Assembly (NCBI GenBank): GCA_964574815.1
Contig: CAZNPL010000040.1
Coordinates: forward strand, 1-64,000
Reading direction: 5' to 3'
DNA length: 64,000 nucleotides
DNA from: CAZNPL01 sp964574815
GTDB taxonomy: Bacteria > Planctomycetota > Phycisphaerae > UBA1845
Part shown: piece after piece, positions 51,960 to 61,974 of the stretch
How the letters are laid out: the number at the start of each line of letters is the position of its first letter
Position numbering within the stretch: the stretch's first letter is position 1
Notes under the pieces: generated by a model
The model's database searches: none
What the model was told of the DNA's origin: nothing
The model's input: only the letters and a program-made list of their open reading frames with translations
Program-made: the position numbers and the translations under genes

Positions 51960-54728
51960 CTACTTCTTGGCTTTAGCCGTCTTGCGGGTTGTCTTCTTGG
52001 CTTTGGCCTTCTTGGTCTTGGGCTGCTTTGCCTTGGCCTGCTTCGACTTGGGCGCACGCGGGTCCTTGCCCTGATCGCGCAGCTTCTGCTCACGCGCCTC
52101 GAGCAATACGACGGCGTCCTCCAGCTTGATCGACGAGGGGTCCCGGCCCTTGGGGATCGTCGCGTTGACTACCCCGTCGGTGACGTACGGGCCATAACGC
52201 CCGCTTTTGACCTGGATCGGGGCCTTGCTGGCCGGGTGCTTCCCCAGTTCGTTCAGCACCTGCGGCTGAGCGACGCGCCGGCGGCCCTTGGGCTGCTTGA
52301 ACACCTCGACCGCTTCTTCCAGCGTGATGTTGGCCATCGCCTCGTGATTCGGCAGGCTCCGGCTGTCGTCCCCCATCTTGAGATACGGCCCGAACCGCCC
52401 GTCCTGCGCGGTGATGGGCTCGCCCGTCTCCGGATGCACGCCCACCTCGCGCGGAAACGACAGCAGCTTGACCGCGTCTTCAAGGGAAAGCGACTCCACC
52501 GACATCGACGGCCAGACGCTGGCCATCTTCGGCTTGCCGCCGCGCTTCACGGCGCCCTTCTCGGTCAACTCCGGATCGCCGAGCTGCACGTACGGGCCGT
52601 ATCGCCCCGTCTTGAGGTAAATCGGTTTGCCCGACCCGGGATGTGGCCCCAGCAGCCGGTCGCCCTTGGCCGCCTGATCCGCCAGCTCCTTGATCTTGTC
52701 CGGCGTCAGCTCGTCGGGCGGGATGTCGTCCGGCACGTTCACGCGCCGATCCCCGTTGCCCAACTCGACGTACGGGCCGTAACGCCCGACCCGCACGACC
52801 ACCTCCCGGCCGTCTTCGGTCTTTCCGATCGGGATGCACGACACCGCACGGGCGTCGATCTCCTCCCCGCTCGCATCAACCAGTGCCCGCAAGCCGATGT
52901 CCGCGACGTGATCACCGTTTCGCTTGCTGCCCGGCTCCCCGAAGTAGAAACCGTGCAGCCACGGCTCCGACTCCCGCTCGCCCTGGGCGATCTCGTCCAG
53001 CCCGTCCTCCATCCTCGCTGTGAACTCGTAGTCCACCAGATCGGGCAGATGCTTCTCCAGCAGGTTGATCACCGCGAAGGCCGTGAACGTCGGCACCAAC
53101 GCCGTACCCTTCCGCCACACGTAACCTCGATCCTGAATCGTCTGGATGATGTTGGCATAGGTCGACGGCCGGCCGATGCCGCGCTGCTCGAGCTCCTTGA
53201 TGAGCGAGGCCTCCGTGTAGCGCGCCGGCGGTTGCGTGAAGTGCTCGAGCGGCTCGAGGTGAACCAGGTCGAGCTTCTGCCCGGTCTTCAGCGGCGGAAG
53301 GACCTTTTCCTGATCTTCCTTGCCCCCGTTGCCGGCCTCGGAGCCCTCGACGTACGCCCGCAGAAAGCCCGGGAACGTGATGACCTTGCCCGAAGCGCTG
53401 AACACCGCCTCTCCGCGCTCGCCGCCCGGCGCCGCAATACGGACGCTGGTGCGAAAGCCTTCGGCGTCTTTCATCTGGGACGCCACGGTGCGTTTCCAGA
53501 TGAGGTCGTACAGCTTCAACTCGTCCGGCGCCAGCTCGGCAGCGACGCTCTCGGGGGTGCGGAACCGTTCGCCGGCCGGCCGGATCGCCTCGTGCGCCTC
53601 CTGCGCGCTCTTCGATTTACTCTTGTAAACACGCGGATGGGGCGGCACGTAATCCGCTCCGTACAGCTCCGTCGCCTGCCTGCGGGCCGCCTCGACGGCT
53701 TGGCTCGACAGGGTGGTCGAGTCGGTACGCATGTAGGTGATGTAACCGTTCTCGTACAGATTCTGCGCCACCCGCATGGTGCGCTGAGCGCCGAAGCGCA
53801 GCTTCCGACTCGCTTCCTGCTGAAGCGTCGACGTGATAAACGGAGCATAAGGGCGGTTCGTGAACGGCTTCTCGCTTACGTCCGAAACCGCGAACTCGGC
53901 CTTCGCCAGATCGGCCGACAGCGCCCTCGCCTCCTCGCCCGTCAGGCAGACCACTTTAGCGTCGCCCTTCAACTCCCCCGTCTCGTCGACGAAGTCCTTC
54001 CCAGTCGCGACGCGCTTACCTCTCACCTCGACCAGCTTGCAATCGATCTCCTTCGGTTCCTTGGCCCGATCGCGAAGCCTCGCCGCGATGTCCCAGTACT
54101 CCGCCCGGACAAATCGCATCCGGGCTCGTTCTCGGTCCACCACCAGCCGCGTGGCCACCGACTGCACGCGGCCGGCCGACAGCTTCGGCTTCACCTTCCG
54201 CCACAAGACCGGCGAGACCTCATAACCGAACAAACGGTCCAGAATCCGCCGCGTCTCCTGGGCGTTCACCAGCCGAAAGTCGATGTCCCGCGTCGAGTCG
54301 ACCGCGTTCGAGATGGCCGACTTGGTGATCTCGTCGAAGACCATCCGACGCACCGGCACCTTGGGCTGCAGCACCTCGGTCAAATGCCACGCGATGGCCT
54401 CTCCCTCGCGATCCTCGTCCGTCGCCAAATAAACCGTCGCGGCCTTCTTCAACTGGCCCTTCAGCTTGCGAACCTGGGCCTTCTTGGAAGACGGGATGAT
54501 GTAGATCGGCCTGAAGCCCTCTTCGACGTTGACCCCGAGCCGGGACCAGCGTTCGCTCTTGAGCTCCGCGGGAATCTCCGCCGCCCGCGACGGCAGGTCA
54601 CGAATGTGGCCCACCGAAGACTCAACCACAAATCCCGGCCCGAGATACTTGGAAATCGTCCGCGCCTTTGCGGGCGACTCGACGATCACGAGTGCCGACT
54701 TCTTGTTTTTGGAACTGCTCTTGGCCAT
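51960..54728 (-). CDS. topA: DNA topoisomerase I
   Basis: A 922-aa type IA topoisomerase. The TOPRIM domain opens ALVIVESPAKARTISKYLG and has TDEDREGEAIAWH. The active-site Tyr is in YITYMRTDSTTLS. The C-terminus has several topoisomerase C-terminal repeats (for example HPETGEPITAQDGRFGPYLK) in place of the zinc fingers of E. coli TopA and ends in a Lys/Ala-rich tail (about 60 residues) that binds DNA. Length is typical for the group. It is monocistronic. A very long frame on the opposite strand is a coding shadow. Confidence 0.97.
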   Translation of the reverse strand: MAKSSSKNKKSALVIVESPAKARTISKYLGPGFVVESSVGHIRDLPSRAAEIPAELKSERWSRLGVNVEEGFRPIYIIPSSKKAQVRKLKGQLKKAATVYLATDEDREGEAIAWHLTEVLQPKVPVRRMVFDEITKSAISNAVDSTRDIDFRLVNAQETRRILDRLFGYEVSPVLWRKVKPKLSAGRVQSVATRLVVDRERARMRFVRAEYWDIAARLRDRAKEPKEIDCKLVEVRGKRVATGKDFVDETGELKGDAKVVCLTGEEARALSADLAKAEFAVSDVSEKPFTNRPYAPFITSTLQQEASRKLRFGAQRTMRVAQNLYENGYITYMRTDSTTLSSQAVEAARRQATELYGADYVPPHPRVYKSKSKSAQEAHEAIRPAGERFRTPESVAAELAPDELKLYDLIWKRTVASQMKDAEGFRTSVRIAAPGGERGEAVFSASGKVITFPGFLRAYVEGSEAGNGGKEDQEKVLPPLKTGQKLDLVHLEPLEHFTQPPARYTEASLIKELEQRGIGRPSTYANIIQTIQDRGYVWRKGTALVPTFTAFAVINLLEKHLPDLVDYEFTARMEDGLDEIAQGERESEPWLHGFYFGEPGSKRNGDHVADIGLRALVDASGEEIDARAVSCIPIGKTEDGREVVVRVGRYGPYVELGNGDRRVNVPDDIPPDELTPDKIKELADQAAKGDRLLGPHPGSGKPIYLKTGRYGPYVQLGDPELTEKGAVKRGGKPKMASVWPSMSVESLSLEDAVKLLSFPREVGVHPETGEPITAQDGRFGPYLKMGDDSRSLPNHEAMANITLEEAVEVFKQPKGRRRVAQPQVLNELGKHPASKAPIQVKSGRYGPYVTDGVVNATIPKGRDPSSIKLEDAVVLLEAREQKLRDQGKDPRAPKSKQAKAKQPKTKKAKAKKTTRKTAKAKK

Positions 54729-55145
54729 TTCGACCCGCCTGCTTGCAGCAGCAATGAAAAAAGTGTGTTATCAGCAATCTACCCAGATGCCAGCCGATTG
54801 ATCGGCCATTCCTTCGTGACGTTATCCGCAAAAAACGACTCGGCATCCGCCCGCCGCTCGAAGCAGGGCCGATCCAGACATTCAACACCGTCCGGACGGA
54901 GCGCGATCCTGCCGCCCGCCACTGTCCGTTCCAGCCTGCCGCTTGCGACTGTAATCCCCGGAACCTGTGACGTTATCGGTTTCCGGCGTGCAAACGCTCC
55001 GACTACATCTCGGAGCATGCCCCGGAAAGACCATAATCCCGCCCATGGTCCGAAAGCAAGTGGGCGAAACTGTCGAAAATATCGAGAATCCTACATTGCC
55101 GACGGAAAAACATCAGCTAAAGTGCATTTCCTCCGCCCGCACTCG
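54729..55145. other. intergenic between topA and the racemase
   Basis: No gene seen. It contains the promoter of topA and the 3' end of the LarA-like gene; the AT-richer stretch 54750-54780 is the most promoter-like part but has no clear boxes. Confidence 0.45.
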
Positions 55146-56693
55146 TCAGGTGACCTGGAAGTAGAAGAAGGGAGGGATCGTCAAAGCGGCCACCGAGTCT
55201 CCCGGCGCGGTCTCACGGGCCTGGGCCAAGGCACGGTCCAGGCTCGGGGCCCACGAGACGCCCAGCTTGCAGGCGGCGCGATCATCCGGGGGGCCGACCA
55301 GGATCACCTGCGACAAGTACTTGAGCGGGTAGGTGGCCCAGTACCAGACCGTGAACGGGTGAAAGCCGTGGTGGGCGTAGCGGTGCCGATAGCACTCGGT
55401 CAGATAGGCGTCGCGAGCAAACTGTTCCTGGAAGCGATCACGCATCTCGAAAGGGTCCGACGTCTCGGTCAGGACCTCGTCGTAGAACCGCCTGTAGGCC
55501 ACGTGGTACTCCGGGTGGAAGATTTCGAAGACCGGGTTGAGGATGATCACCACCCCGTCCTTCTTGATGAGCGGTTTGTTGTAAAACCAGTTGAACAGGT
55601 AGCCGAGCACGTCGCTGACCACCAGCACCGGATTGATGCGCGCGTCCACGGCGTACGGGCTGAGATCGGGCAGGCCGAAGACCATGATGTCGTGCTGCTG
55701 CGGCGCCTCGATCTTCAACTGATCCTTCATGCACTTGAGCGTCCGCTCGTGCACGGGCTCGATGGCCCCGGCGTTGATCTCGATGGGGTCGTATACCGAG
55801 CGGACGCTGCGCAGGACCAGCTTGCGCACCGGCTCGGGCAGAACCCTCATAAACTGCGGCGTGGACCACTTCAGAAACCGTTCGACCGCCATGCACTCAT
55901 GATCCGGTTTACCGAGATAGCGCAGGTGCGCGGGATAGATCGCGTTGTTCATCGCCGCCTCCATGACGAAGATTCGGGCGTGCTTCTGCACGACGCGGGA
56001 GATGCGCTCGATGCAGTCGTGCATGTGGGAGTTCTCGGGCTGCATCACGTGCGGCGAGTCGGCGGTCATCTTCGGATGGTGATGGTTGGCGATCGACTCG
56101 TACGTGCCCAGGCCGACCGCGACGGACTTGTGCCCCCCGTTGAGCGGGATCTGAACCGTGTCGAGGTAGATGACCAGATCGGCCTCGACGACGCCCTTGC
56201 ACACCTGGACGGGTTCACCTTGTTCCGTCGTCCCCAGATCGGCGATGTCGTCCGGATCCTCCGCGTCGGAGTTGTCGAGCTGGTGCGGGTGGAACTCGCG
56301 CATGATCCGCCGGCCGACCATCCGGGCCAGTTCGTGCTTCTTCATCTTGCGATGAAGGGCCACGGCACAGACCAGCCGGATGTTCTCCTTGCGAACGCCG
56401 GCTGCGTAGAGCATGGGCAGCAGCACCTCCAGCGCCTGTTGCCGGACGTCGGGCAGATCGGTCTCGGGAAACGGCTGGCAGTTGTCGTCAAAGGCGATCA
56501 GGACCCGCGACTTCGGGCCGACCAGCTCTTCGACGGAATCGGTTCCCAGTGGCTCGCGGAACGCCCGGCGGACGGCATCCGGCACGGCCGACTTCTTGAT
56601 GCCGGCCACCGGATCGAGGGCATAATAGATCCGCGAGTCGTCGGGCAATTCGGTGTTGATGATGTTGTTTCCGGCGTAGGTCAGGTATCGCAT
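55146..56693 (-). CDS. LarA-like nickel-dependent racemase homologue (DUF2088)
   Basis: A 515-aa protein. Markers of the family are AFDDNCQPFPETDLPDVR, ALHRKMKKHELARM, and LDTVQIPLNGGHKSVAVGLG followed by ANHHHPKM, which in LarA supply the substrate and Ni-pincer cofactor contacts. LarA itself is about 425 aa and racemises lactate; longer homologues act on other 2-hydroxy acids or are uncharacterised. No LarB, LarC or LarE genes are in the window, so the cofactor would be made from elsewhere or the protein works without it. The ATG at 56693 gives a conserved N-terminus; the longer frame is rejected. Confidence 0.75.
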   Translation of the reverse strand: MRYLTYAGNNIINTELPDDSRIYYALDPVAGIKKSAVPDAVRRAFREPLGTDSVEELVGPKSRVLIAFDDNCQPFPETDLPDVRQQALEVLLPMLYAAGVRKENIRLVCAVALHRKMKKHELARMVGRRIMREFHPHQLDNSDAEDPDDIADLGTTEQGEPVQVCKGVVEADLVIYLDTVQIPLNGGHKSVAVGLGTYESIANHHHPKMTADSPHVMQPENSHMHDCIERISRVVQKHARIFVMEAAMNNAIYPAHLRYLGKPDHECMAVERFLKWSTPQFMRVLPEPVRKLVLRSVRSVYDPIEINAGAIEPVHERTLKCMKDQLKIEAPQQHDIMVFGLPDLSPYAVDARINPVLVVSDVLGYLFNWFYNKPLIKKDGVVIILNPVFEIFHPEYHVAYRRFYDEVLTETSDPFEMRDRFQEQFARDAYLTECYRHRYAHHGFHPFTVWYWATYPLKYLSQVILVGPPDDRAACKLGVSWAPSLDRALAQARETAPGDSVAALTIPPFFYFQVT

Positions 56694-57194
56694 CGGTCTG
56701 ATATGGATACCCCGGCGGAGTGGAAAGTCCAGCGCGGGTCGTCGCGTACGGAACGAAGCCGGGACCACGGCGGGCTGGACGTCGAGACGCCTCATGCCAC
56801 TCGCTCGCATCAAGCACTACTGGATCCACCCCGGACGAGCGGGCTGGAATCGCCTGGGCGGTGGTGAAGGACGCCCGCATGGCGAGGCGCCGGCGCCAGC
56901 CTCCGCTTGTCGGTATTTGTTAGCATTTCTTTTCACGAAATCTTAACGCAACGCTCTTACTTTCTTTGCAACACTTTGGTAGTATTGGGACCAAGTGAGG
57001 GGATCCTGGCTCGCGGCCATCGGGGCGTGTGGCCATTCGGATCGGCAGCGAGCGCGTCGGAGGCGGAAAAGGGAACGGCAGCAACTCGACAGGACGCGGT
57101 CGGGAACAGTTTGACCGCGTTCCGGTAGCGCCACCTCCAGGCGTAGATCTTCTCATGGCGATCGACGTGTCGATTACGATCGACAGGGCCGATT
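56694..57194. other. intergenic, AT-richer
   Basis: No gene seen. A stretch at 56920-56990 is clearly AT-richer than the surroundings (TTTCTTTTCACGAAATCTTA), so promoters of the racemase and of the Lnt-like gene probably lie here, but no consensus pair was clear. Confidence 0.4.
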
Positions 57195-57917
57195 GTGTCA
57201 ACGCTTTACTTGAGCGGGCGATCGGTGGCAATTCCAGCCAACCATTCAGAAGATCGCATTCGTCGCCGCGGCGCAGGCAGCGCGTTGGGGCTCCTTTCCG
57301 TTGTGCTCGGCGGCTTCTTCATGTCGGTAGCCGTCTCGAGTTCGTCGAGCTTCCCGTGGCTTGGCTGGCTGGCGCTGATTCCGCTGCTGCGCGCGGTGCA
57401 GGTCCAGGCGCCGAAGGTAGCGTGTGTTTACGGCGGCGTTTGGGGGCTTTCGATCGCGCTGTTCACACGCTGGTCCGGTCAGGACGTATTGACGTTCACC
57501 GTGCCGGGCGTCCTGTTGCTTTCGGTTCTTCCGGCGACTTATGCGTACCTTGGCGCTCGCGTCACGCGTCGTGTCGGCTTCAATCCGCTGGTGCTGGCCG
57601 TCTGCTGGATGCCGGTGGAGTTGCTGCTCAAGCCGGTCGGGCTGCATCACGGCCTGTTGGCATCGACGCAGGGTGACGGGGTACTCATTCGCGTAGTGGG
57701 GCAGTTGTTCGGATATACCCTCGTCGCGTTCGTTCTTGCTTTCGCAGGGGCGGCGGTGCTGGCCATGCTGAGCAGTCTGTGTCTGCGACTGCCTCGGCTA
57801 CGCTCCTTGGGACGGATTGCACCCATGGCCGGGCTTCGGCTTGTGCCTGCAGTGGTTCTGGTGTGTCGCGTCCTCATCACGCCATCTCAGCCACGGGCTC
57901 CGCCGTGCGGTTCTTGA
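57195..57917 (+). CDS. Lnt-like membrane protein without nitrilase domain
   Basis: A 240-aa protein with about six transmembrane helices. FPWLGWLALIPLLRAV, VYGGVWGLSIALFTRWSG and VLAVCWMPVELLLKPVGL correspond to the membrane part of apolipoprotein N-acyltransferase, but the CN-hydrolase domain (about 250 aa, with Glu-Lys-Cys) is absent, so acyl transfer is not possible by itself. The GTG at 57195 is uncertain; ATG at 57321 is the next option. It lies upstream of the IPTL-CTERM gene on the same strand. Confidence 0.5.
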   Translation: MSTLYLSGRSVAIPANHSEDRIRRRGAGSALGLLSVVLGGFFMSVAVSSSSSFPWLGWLALIPLLRAVQVQAPKVACVYGGVWGLSIALFTRWSGQDVLTFTVPGVLLLSVLPATYAYLGARVTRRVGFNPLVLAVCWMPVELLLKPVGLHHGLLASTQGDGVLIRVVGQLFGYTLVAFVLAFAGAAVLAMLSSLCLRLPRLRSLGRIAPMAGLRLVPAVVLVCRVLITPSQPRAPPCGS

Positions 57918-58124
57918 CGAATCCCGAGACGACCGGGCAGACCCGTTTCGTTCGCCAGTTGTGTCGAGTGCAACTCTTCACAGCACGGGACCGAGAGAAG
58001 GCGGGCACGAACGAATCGAAGAGTACTCTTGATGTGATTTGGAGTTATCTAAGGAAGGGAAAACCGGGCTCAGCGCGGAGGTGAGTGGGGCAGGCCTGGT
58101 GAGGGGACAAGCAAGGAGTAGGAA

Positions 58125-61013
58125 ATGAAATCCAAGAAGTTGCTGCAGTTCACAACATGTTGTGCGGTTGCGTTCAGTCTGTTCGCGGCCGCAGCAAACG
58201 CACAACCGTGCGTGATCATTTCGGAAGTGGTGGATGGGACTTTCTCGAGCGGCCAGCCGACGTTCATCGAGATCACGAACACGGGCAATACGCCGCACAC
58301 CTTCGGCACCGGCGCCGGCATCATCATCAATTCCAACGGTGCGATTGGTGACACGACGCAGGATGTCGATTTGGATGGTGTGACGATTCCAGCCGGTGCG
58401 TCGTACGTGATCGCCGGCAACGACGCCACGTTCCAAACGGTATACGGCTTCGCTGCCGACATGATCGACAGCAGCGTCAACTTTAATGGCGATGACGCCC
58501 TGATCCTTACTGACGAGGTGGGGACGTTCATCGACGCCTACGGCGTGTATGAACAGGACGGTACGGGGCAACCGTGGGAATACCTTGACAGCTATGCGTA
58601 CCGCAACTCGAACGTTAACGCACCCGTTAGTCCTTTCGTGATCGGCGAGTGGACGATTGCGGCCGTCGATTCGTTGGAAGGGGCGGACGAGGCAGGTCAC
58701 CAGGCCGTCACTTCGCCCGGGACGCACACGTTCGATACGCCGAATACAGACTGCGACCCGGCCGAGGAGATTCATCTCAACGAGATTTACGCGAGCCATG
58801 CCGGAACCGACGACCAGGAGATGATCGAGTTGATCGGCACGCCGGGCATGTCTCTGGACGGATTCGCCGTGGCGATTGTCGAGGGCCAAGCCCTCGCGAA
58901 CGGCACGCTGGATGCTGTCTGGGATCTGACAGGGTTTGTCATGCCTGGGGACGGTTATTTCGTGCTGGGTAATACCGCCGTTACCAACCTGGATCTCGAT
59001 ATTGGCACAGACAACGCCATCGAGAACGGAACCGAGACCTTCTTCCTGCTGGCAGTCAGCGACATGGGCGCGTTGACGGCCGCCGTCGGTACTGATGTGG
59101 ACGCCAATGACGACACGTTGATTTTCAGCGCGGGTGGCGAGTTCGAGACGGTGGCGTCGATCGTCGACCTCATTGCCATGACTGATGACGTCATCGACGG
59201 CGTCGATGACTTCGTCTACGACGGCGCCGTCACCATCGGCCCGGACGGCACCTTCTTCCCCGCCGGCATCTTCCGGGACGAGGACTACCCGGGCGATTGG
59301 TGCAAGTTCTACTTCCTGGATTTTGACGATGAGGTTAACGCAAGTGAACCGCGCACGCCCGGCACGATGAACAGCCCCTGCCCGGAGGCGACGGGCGCTT
59401 GCTGCAACCGCGCAACGTTGACCTGTGTCGATGACGTTCTGGAAAGCAACTGCGTCGGGCCGGACGATGAGTTCACGGCCTTCACAGCCTGCATCGATCT
59501 GGATCCGCCGTGTGCGCCGATCGGTGCGTGCTGCTTCGCGGGCTACTGCGCCGGAGGTTTCGGACAGGCCGCGTGCGAGGCGGGCGGCGGCATCTATCAA
59601 GGTGACGGCACCTCCTGCACGACCGCCGATTGCGGGACTCCGACCGAGGGAGTCGTGATCAACGAGATCCGGACCGACCAGTCGGGCGCCGACGACGACG
59701 AGTTCTTCGAGCTGTTTGGACCCCCGGGGACGTCTCTCGACGGTCTGTGGTACATCGTGATTGGCGATGGCACCGGCGGCTCCGGCGTCATAGAGGCCGT
59801 TGTGCCGCTGGCGGGTTCAGTGATCCCGGGTGACGGCATCTTCCTGGCCGCCGAGGCCAGCCCGATGCCGAATCTGGGCGCCACGCCCGATCTCGTGACC
59901 AGCATGAACTTCGAGAACAGCGACAACGTGACGCATTTGCTCGTCGCTGGCTTCCTCGGCGCGGACGGCGACGACCTCGACGCCAACGATGATTGCACGC
60001 TCGAGACCACGCCATGGCTGGCAGAGCTTGATCGCATTGCGCTGGTCGAGGAGGACAATCCGCCGGTCGACACCGAGTGTCACTACGGACCTCCGCAGAT
60101 CGGTCCGGACGGGTCGTTCGTTCCAGGTCACGTCGAGCGGTGTCCGGACGGTACCGGTGCGTGGTCCATCGCGGCATTCGGCTTTGGCGAGGACTCTCCC
60201 GGCGATCCGAACATTTGCGCAGTTTGCGGTAACGGTGTAGTCGAAGGCACCGAAGAGTGTGACGACGGCAACACCGATCCGGGTGACGGATGTCGCGGGG
60301 ATTGCACGATCGAGGTTTGCGGCGATGGGATCCTGGATCCGCAGGAAGGTTGCGACGACGGCAACACCGATCCGGGTGACGGTTGCGACGAGAACTGCAT
60401 CGTCGAGGAGTGCGGCAACGGCGTCCTGCAAGCCGGCGAGGAATGCGACGACGGCAACGCCAACAACAATGACGACTGCCTCGACACGTGCGAAAACGCC
60501 GAGTGCGGCGACGGCTTCGTGTGGAACGAGGGAAGCGGCACCGAGGAGTGCGACGACGGCGACACCAATGACAACAACGACTGCACGAACGTCTGCGAGC
60601 TTGCCGAGTGTGGCGATGGAATCGTCTGGAACGAAGGCGCAGGCACCGAGGTCTGCGACGATGCGGGCGAATCCGCCACGTGCGATGATGACTGCACGCC
60701 TCCGGTATGCGGCGACGGCAACGTGAACGGGGCCGCCGGCGAGGACTGCGATGCGTTCGGCGCTGAGACGCCGACGTGCGACATCGACTGCACCATCGCC
60801 GAATGCGGTGACAACCTGAAGAACGCCGCGGCGGGCGAGCAGTGCGACGGCACCGACGACACGTTCTGCCCGGGGCTGTGTCAGGAGGATTGCCAGTGCC
60901 CGCCGCCCCCGCCGATCATTCCGACGGTCACCGAGTGGGGCCTCATCGTAATGACCCTGCTTGGCTTGGTGGCCGGGACGATCGTGTTCGCGCGGCGTCG
61001 CGTTGTTGCGTAG
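58125..61013 (+). CDS. IPTL-CTERM surface protein with Cys-rich repeats
   Basis: A 962-aa protein with a signal peptide (about 1-25, ending AAANAQ). Two lamin-tail-like or LTD-like domains have NEIYASHAGTDDQEMIELIG and INEIRTDQSGADDDEFFELF. From about residue 690, six Cys-rich repeats of the type CGNGVVEGTEECDDGNTDPG follow (DUF4215, Myxococcus Cys-rich repeat). The C-terminus is IPTVTEWGLIVMTLLGLVAG and then an Arg-rich end, a member of the IPTLxxWG-CTERM signals processed by exosortase H. GGAG is 6 nt before the ATG. The XrtH gene is 334 nt downstream, so this is its likely native substrate. Confidence 0.9.
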   Translation: MKSKKLLQFTTCCAVAFSLFAAAANAQPCVIISEVVDGTFSSGQPTFIEITNTGNTPHTFGTGAGIIINSNGAIGDTTQDVDLDGVTIPAGASYVIAGNDATFQTVYGFAADMIDSSVNFNGDDALILTDEVGTFIDAYGVYEQDGTGQPWEYLDSYAYRNSNVNAPVSPFVIGEWTIAAVDSLEGADEAGHQAVTSPGTHTFDTPNTDCDPAEEIHLNEIYASHAGTDDQEMIELIGTPGMSLDGFAVAIVEGQALANGTLDAVWDLTGFVMPGDGYFVLGNTAVTNLDLDIGTDNAIENGTETFFLLAVSDMGALTAAVGTDVDANDDTLIFSAGGEFETVASIVDLIAMTDDVIDGVDDFVYDGAVTIGPDGTFFPAGIFRDEDYPGDWCKFYFLDFDDEVNASEPRTPGTMNSPCPEATGACCNRATLTCVDDVLESNCVGPDDEFTAFTACIDLDPPCAPIGACCFAGYCAGGFGQAACEAGGGIYQGDGTSCTTADCGTPTEGVVINEIRTDQSGADDDEFFELFGPPGTSLDGLWYIVIGDGTGGSGVIEAVVPLAGSVIPGDGIFLAAEASPMPNLGATPDLVTSMNFENSDNVTHLLVAGFLGADGDDLDANDDCTLETTPWLAELDRIALVEEDNPPVDTECHYGPPQIGPDGSFVPGHVERCPDGTGAWSIAAFGFGEDSPGDPNICAVCGNGVVEGTEECDDGNTDPGDGCRGDCTIEVCGDGILDPQEGCDDGNTDPGDGCDENCIVEECGNGVLQAGEECDDGNANNNDDCLDTCENAECGDGFVWNEGSGTEECDDGDTNDNNDCTNVCELAECGDGIVWNEGAGTEVCDDAGESATCDDDCTPPVCGDGNVNGAAGEDCDAFGAETPTCDIDCTIAECGDNLKNAAAGEQCDGTDDTFCPGLCQEDCQCPPPPPIIPTVTEWGLIVMTLLGLVAGTIVFARRRVVA

Positions 61014-61347
61014 TCAGGCTTGATTTGTCGGCGGCATGAGGCCGCAGCTCTGGTCGCTTGCCGTCGAGGAGGTTATCAGACTGTAATACAGACGGAGCCG
61101 AGGTGGTTCAGGAACCTCCTCGGCTCCTCTTTTTAATTTGTTGGGCAAACCCAGACCAAGCAGGCTCTTCAAAAGCGAAGCGTGCCCACCGAAGATACCC
61201 TCAGGAGCGGGGGCGCGATGCCAAGGCTTGAGATCATCAGCCAAAGGGCATTGCTGATGCGGCTGGCATTGGACACATGGTTGGCTAGAATCGGGTCTCG
61301 CGGGCACCGGCGGGTCGTTTCGGTCGTGCGGAGTTGATGGGACCGGC
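61014..61347 (+). terminator. intergenic with strong terminator (61094-61134)
   Basis: Arms GGAGCCGAGG (61094-61103) and CCTCGGCTCC (61118-61127) pair perfectly over 10 bp and run into TCTTTTTAATTT. The rest (61135-61347) contains no gene. Confidence 0.85.
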
Positions 61348-61974
61348 ATGGGACAAAGGGGCGGAAGAAAGCGACGGCGACACACCGGCCCACCGAGCCG
61401 CGGCGGGGCCGGCGCCGGTTCGGCGGAAGGGGCGGCCGTGGCTCAATCGCCGCGTGCCGGGCGACCCGTGCTGCGTTTCGTGCTCGTGCTGGCGGGATTG
61501 ACGATTGCGTTCAACGCCTTCTTCTATCTGGTCATTTCGAAATCGGCGTTGTTCGAATCATATCTGGGTGTAAACGCTCAGGTGTCCGCCGCGATTCTCC
61601 GGCTCTTCGGTGAGGACGCGTCCGCCGGACAGACCGTTATCAGATCGCCGTCGCTGCCTTTGGAGATCAAAAGGGGGTGCGATGCGATTCAGGCGTCGGC
61701 GTTCTTCGTGTTCATCGTGCTGGCATCACCGGTCGGCATACCGTTGCGACGAAGGTTGCCGGCGGTGCTGCTCGGCACGCTCGCGCTGTTGTTTCTGAAT
61801 ATCGTCCGAATCGTGAGCCTTTACTACGCCGCCCACTATTCGCAACGGCTCTTCAACGTCTTGCACGTCGAAGTGTGGCAGCCCGTTTTCATCTTCCTGC
61901 CGTTGTGTTTCTGGTTCGTCTGGCTGCGGAGGGCGATGCGCGGCACCGGCGACAAGTCCGATGTACCCGGTTGA
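61348..61974 (+). CDS. xrtH: exosortase H
   Basis: A 208-aa membrane protease-transpeptidase. The Cys-Arg-His catalytic set is C111 (LEIKRGCDAIQASAFF), R154 (LLFLNIVRIVSLYY) and H173 (FNVLHVEVWQPVF). About five transmembrane helices follow an Arg/Gly-rich N-terminal tail of 40 residues. It cuts the C-terminal IPTL-CTERM signal of secreted proteins. It overlaps its partner membrane protein by 14 bases and follows the IPTL-CTERM protein gene. The assignment to subclass H rests on the IPTVTEWG substrate next door. Confidence 0.88.
   Translation: MGQRGGRKRRRHTGPPSRGGAGAGSAEGAAVAQSPRAGRPVLRFVLVLAGLTIAFNAFFYLVISKSALFESYLGVNAQVSAAILRLFGEDASAGQTVIRSPSLPLEIKRGCDAIQASAFFVFIVLASPVGIPLRRRLPAVLLGTLALLFLNIVRIVSLYYAAHYSQRLFNVLHVEVWQPVFIFLPLCFWFVWLRRAMRGTGDKSDVPG

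Noticed and set aside
51438..56867. 1809-codon open frame on the plus strand
   Set aside because: It is the antisense shadow of topA and the LarA-like gene. High GC and low stop density keep it open; its translation is Arg/Leu/Gly-rich with no domain and no ribosome binding site.
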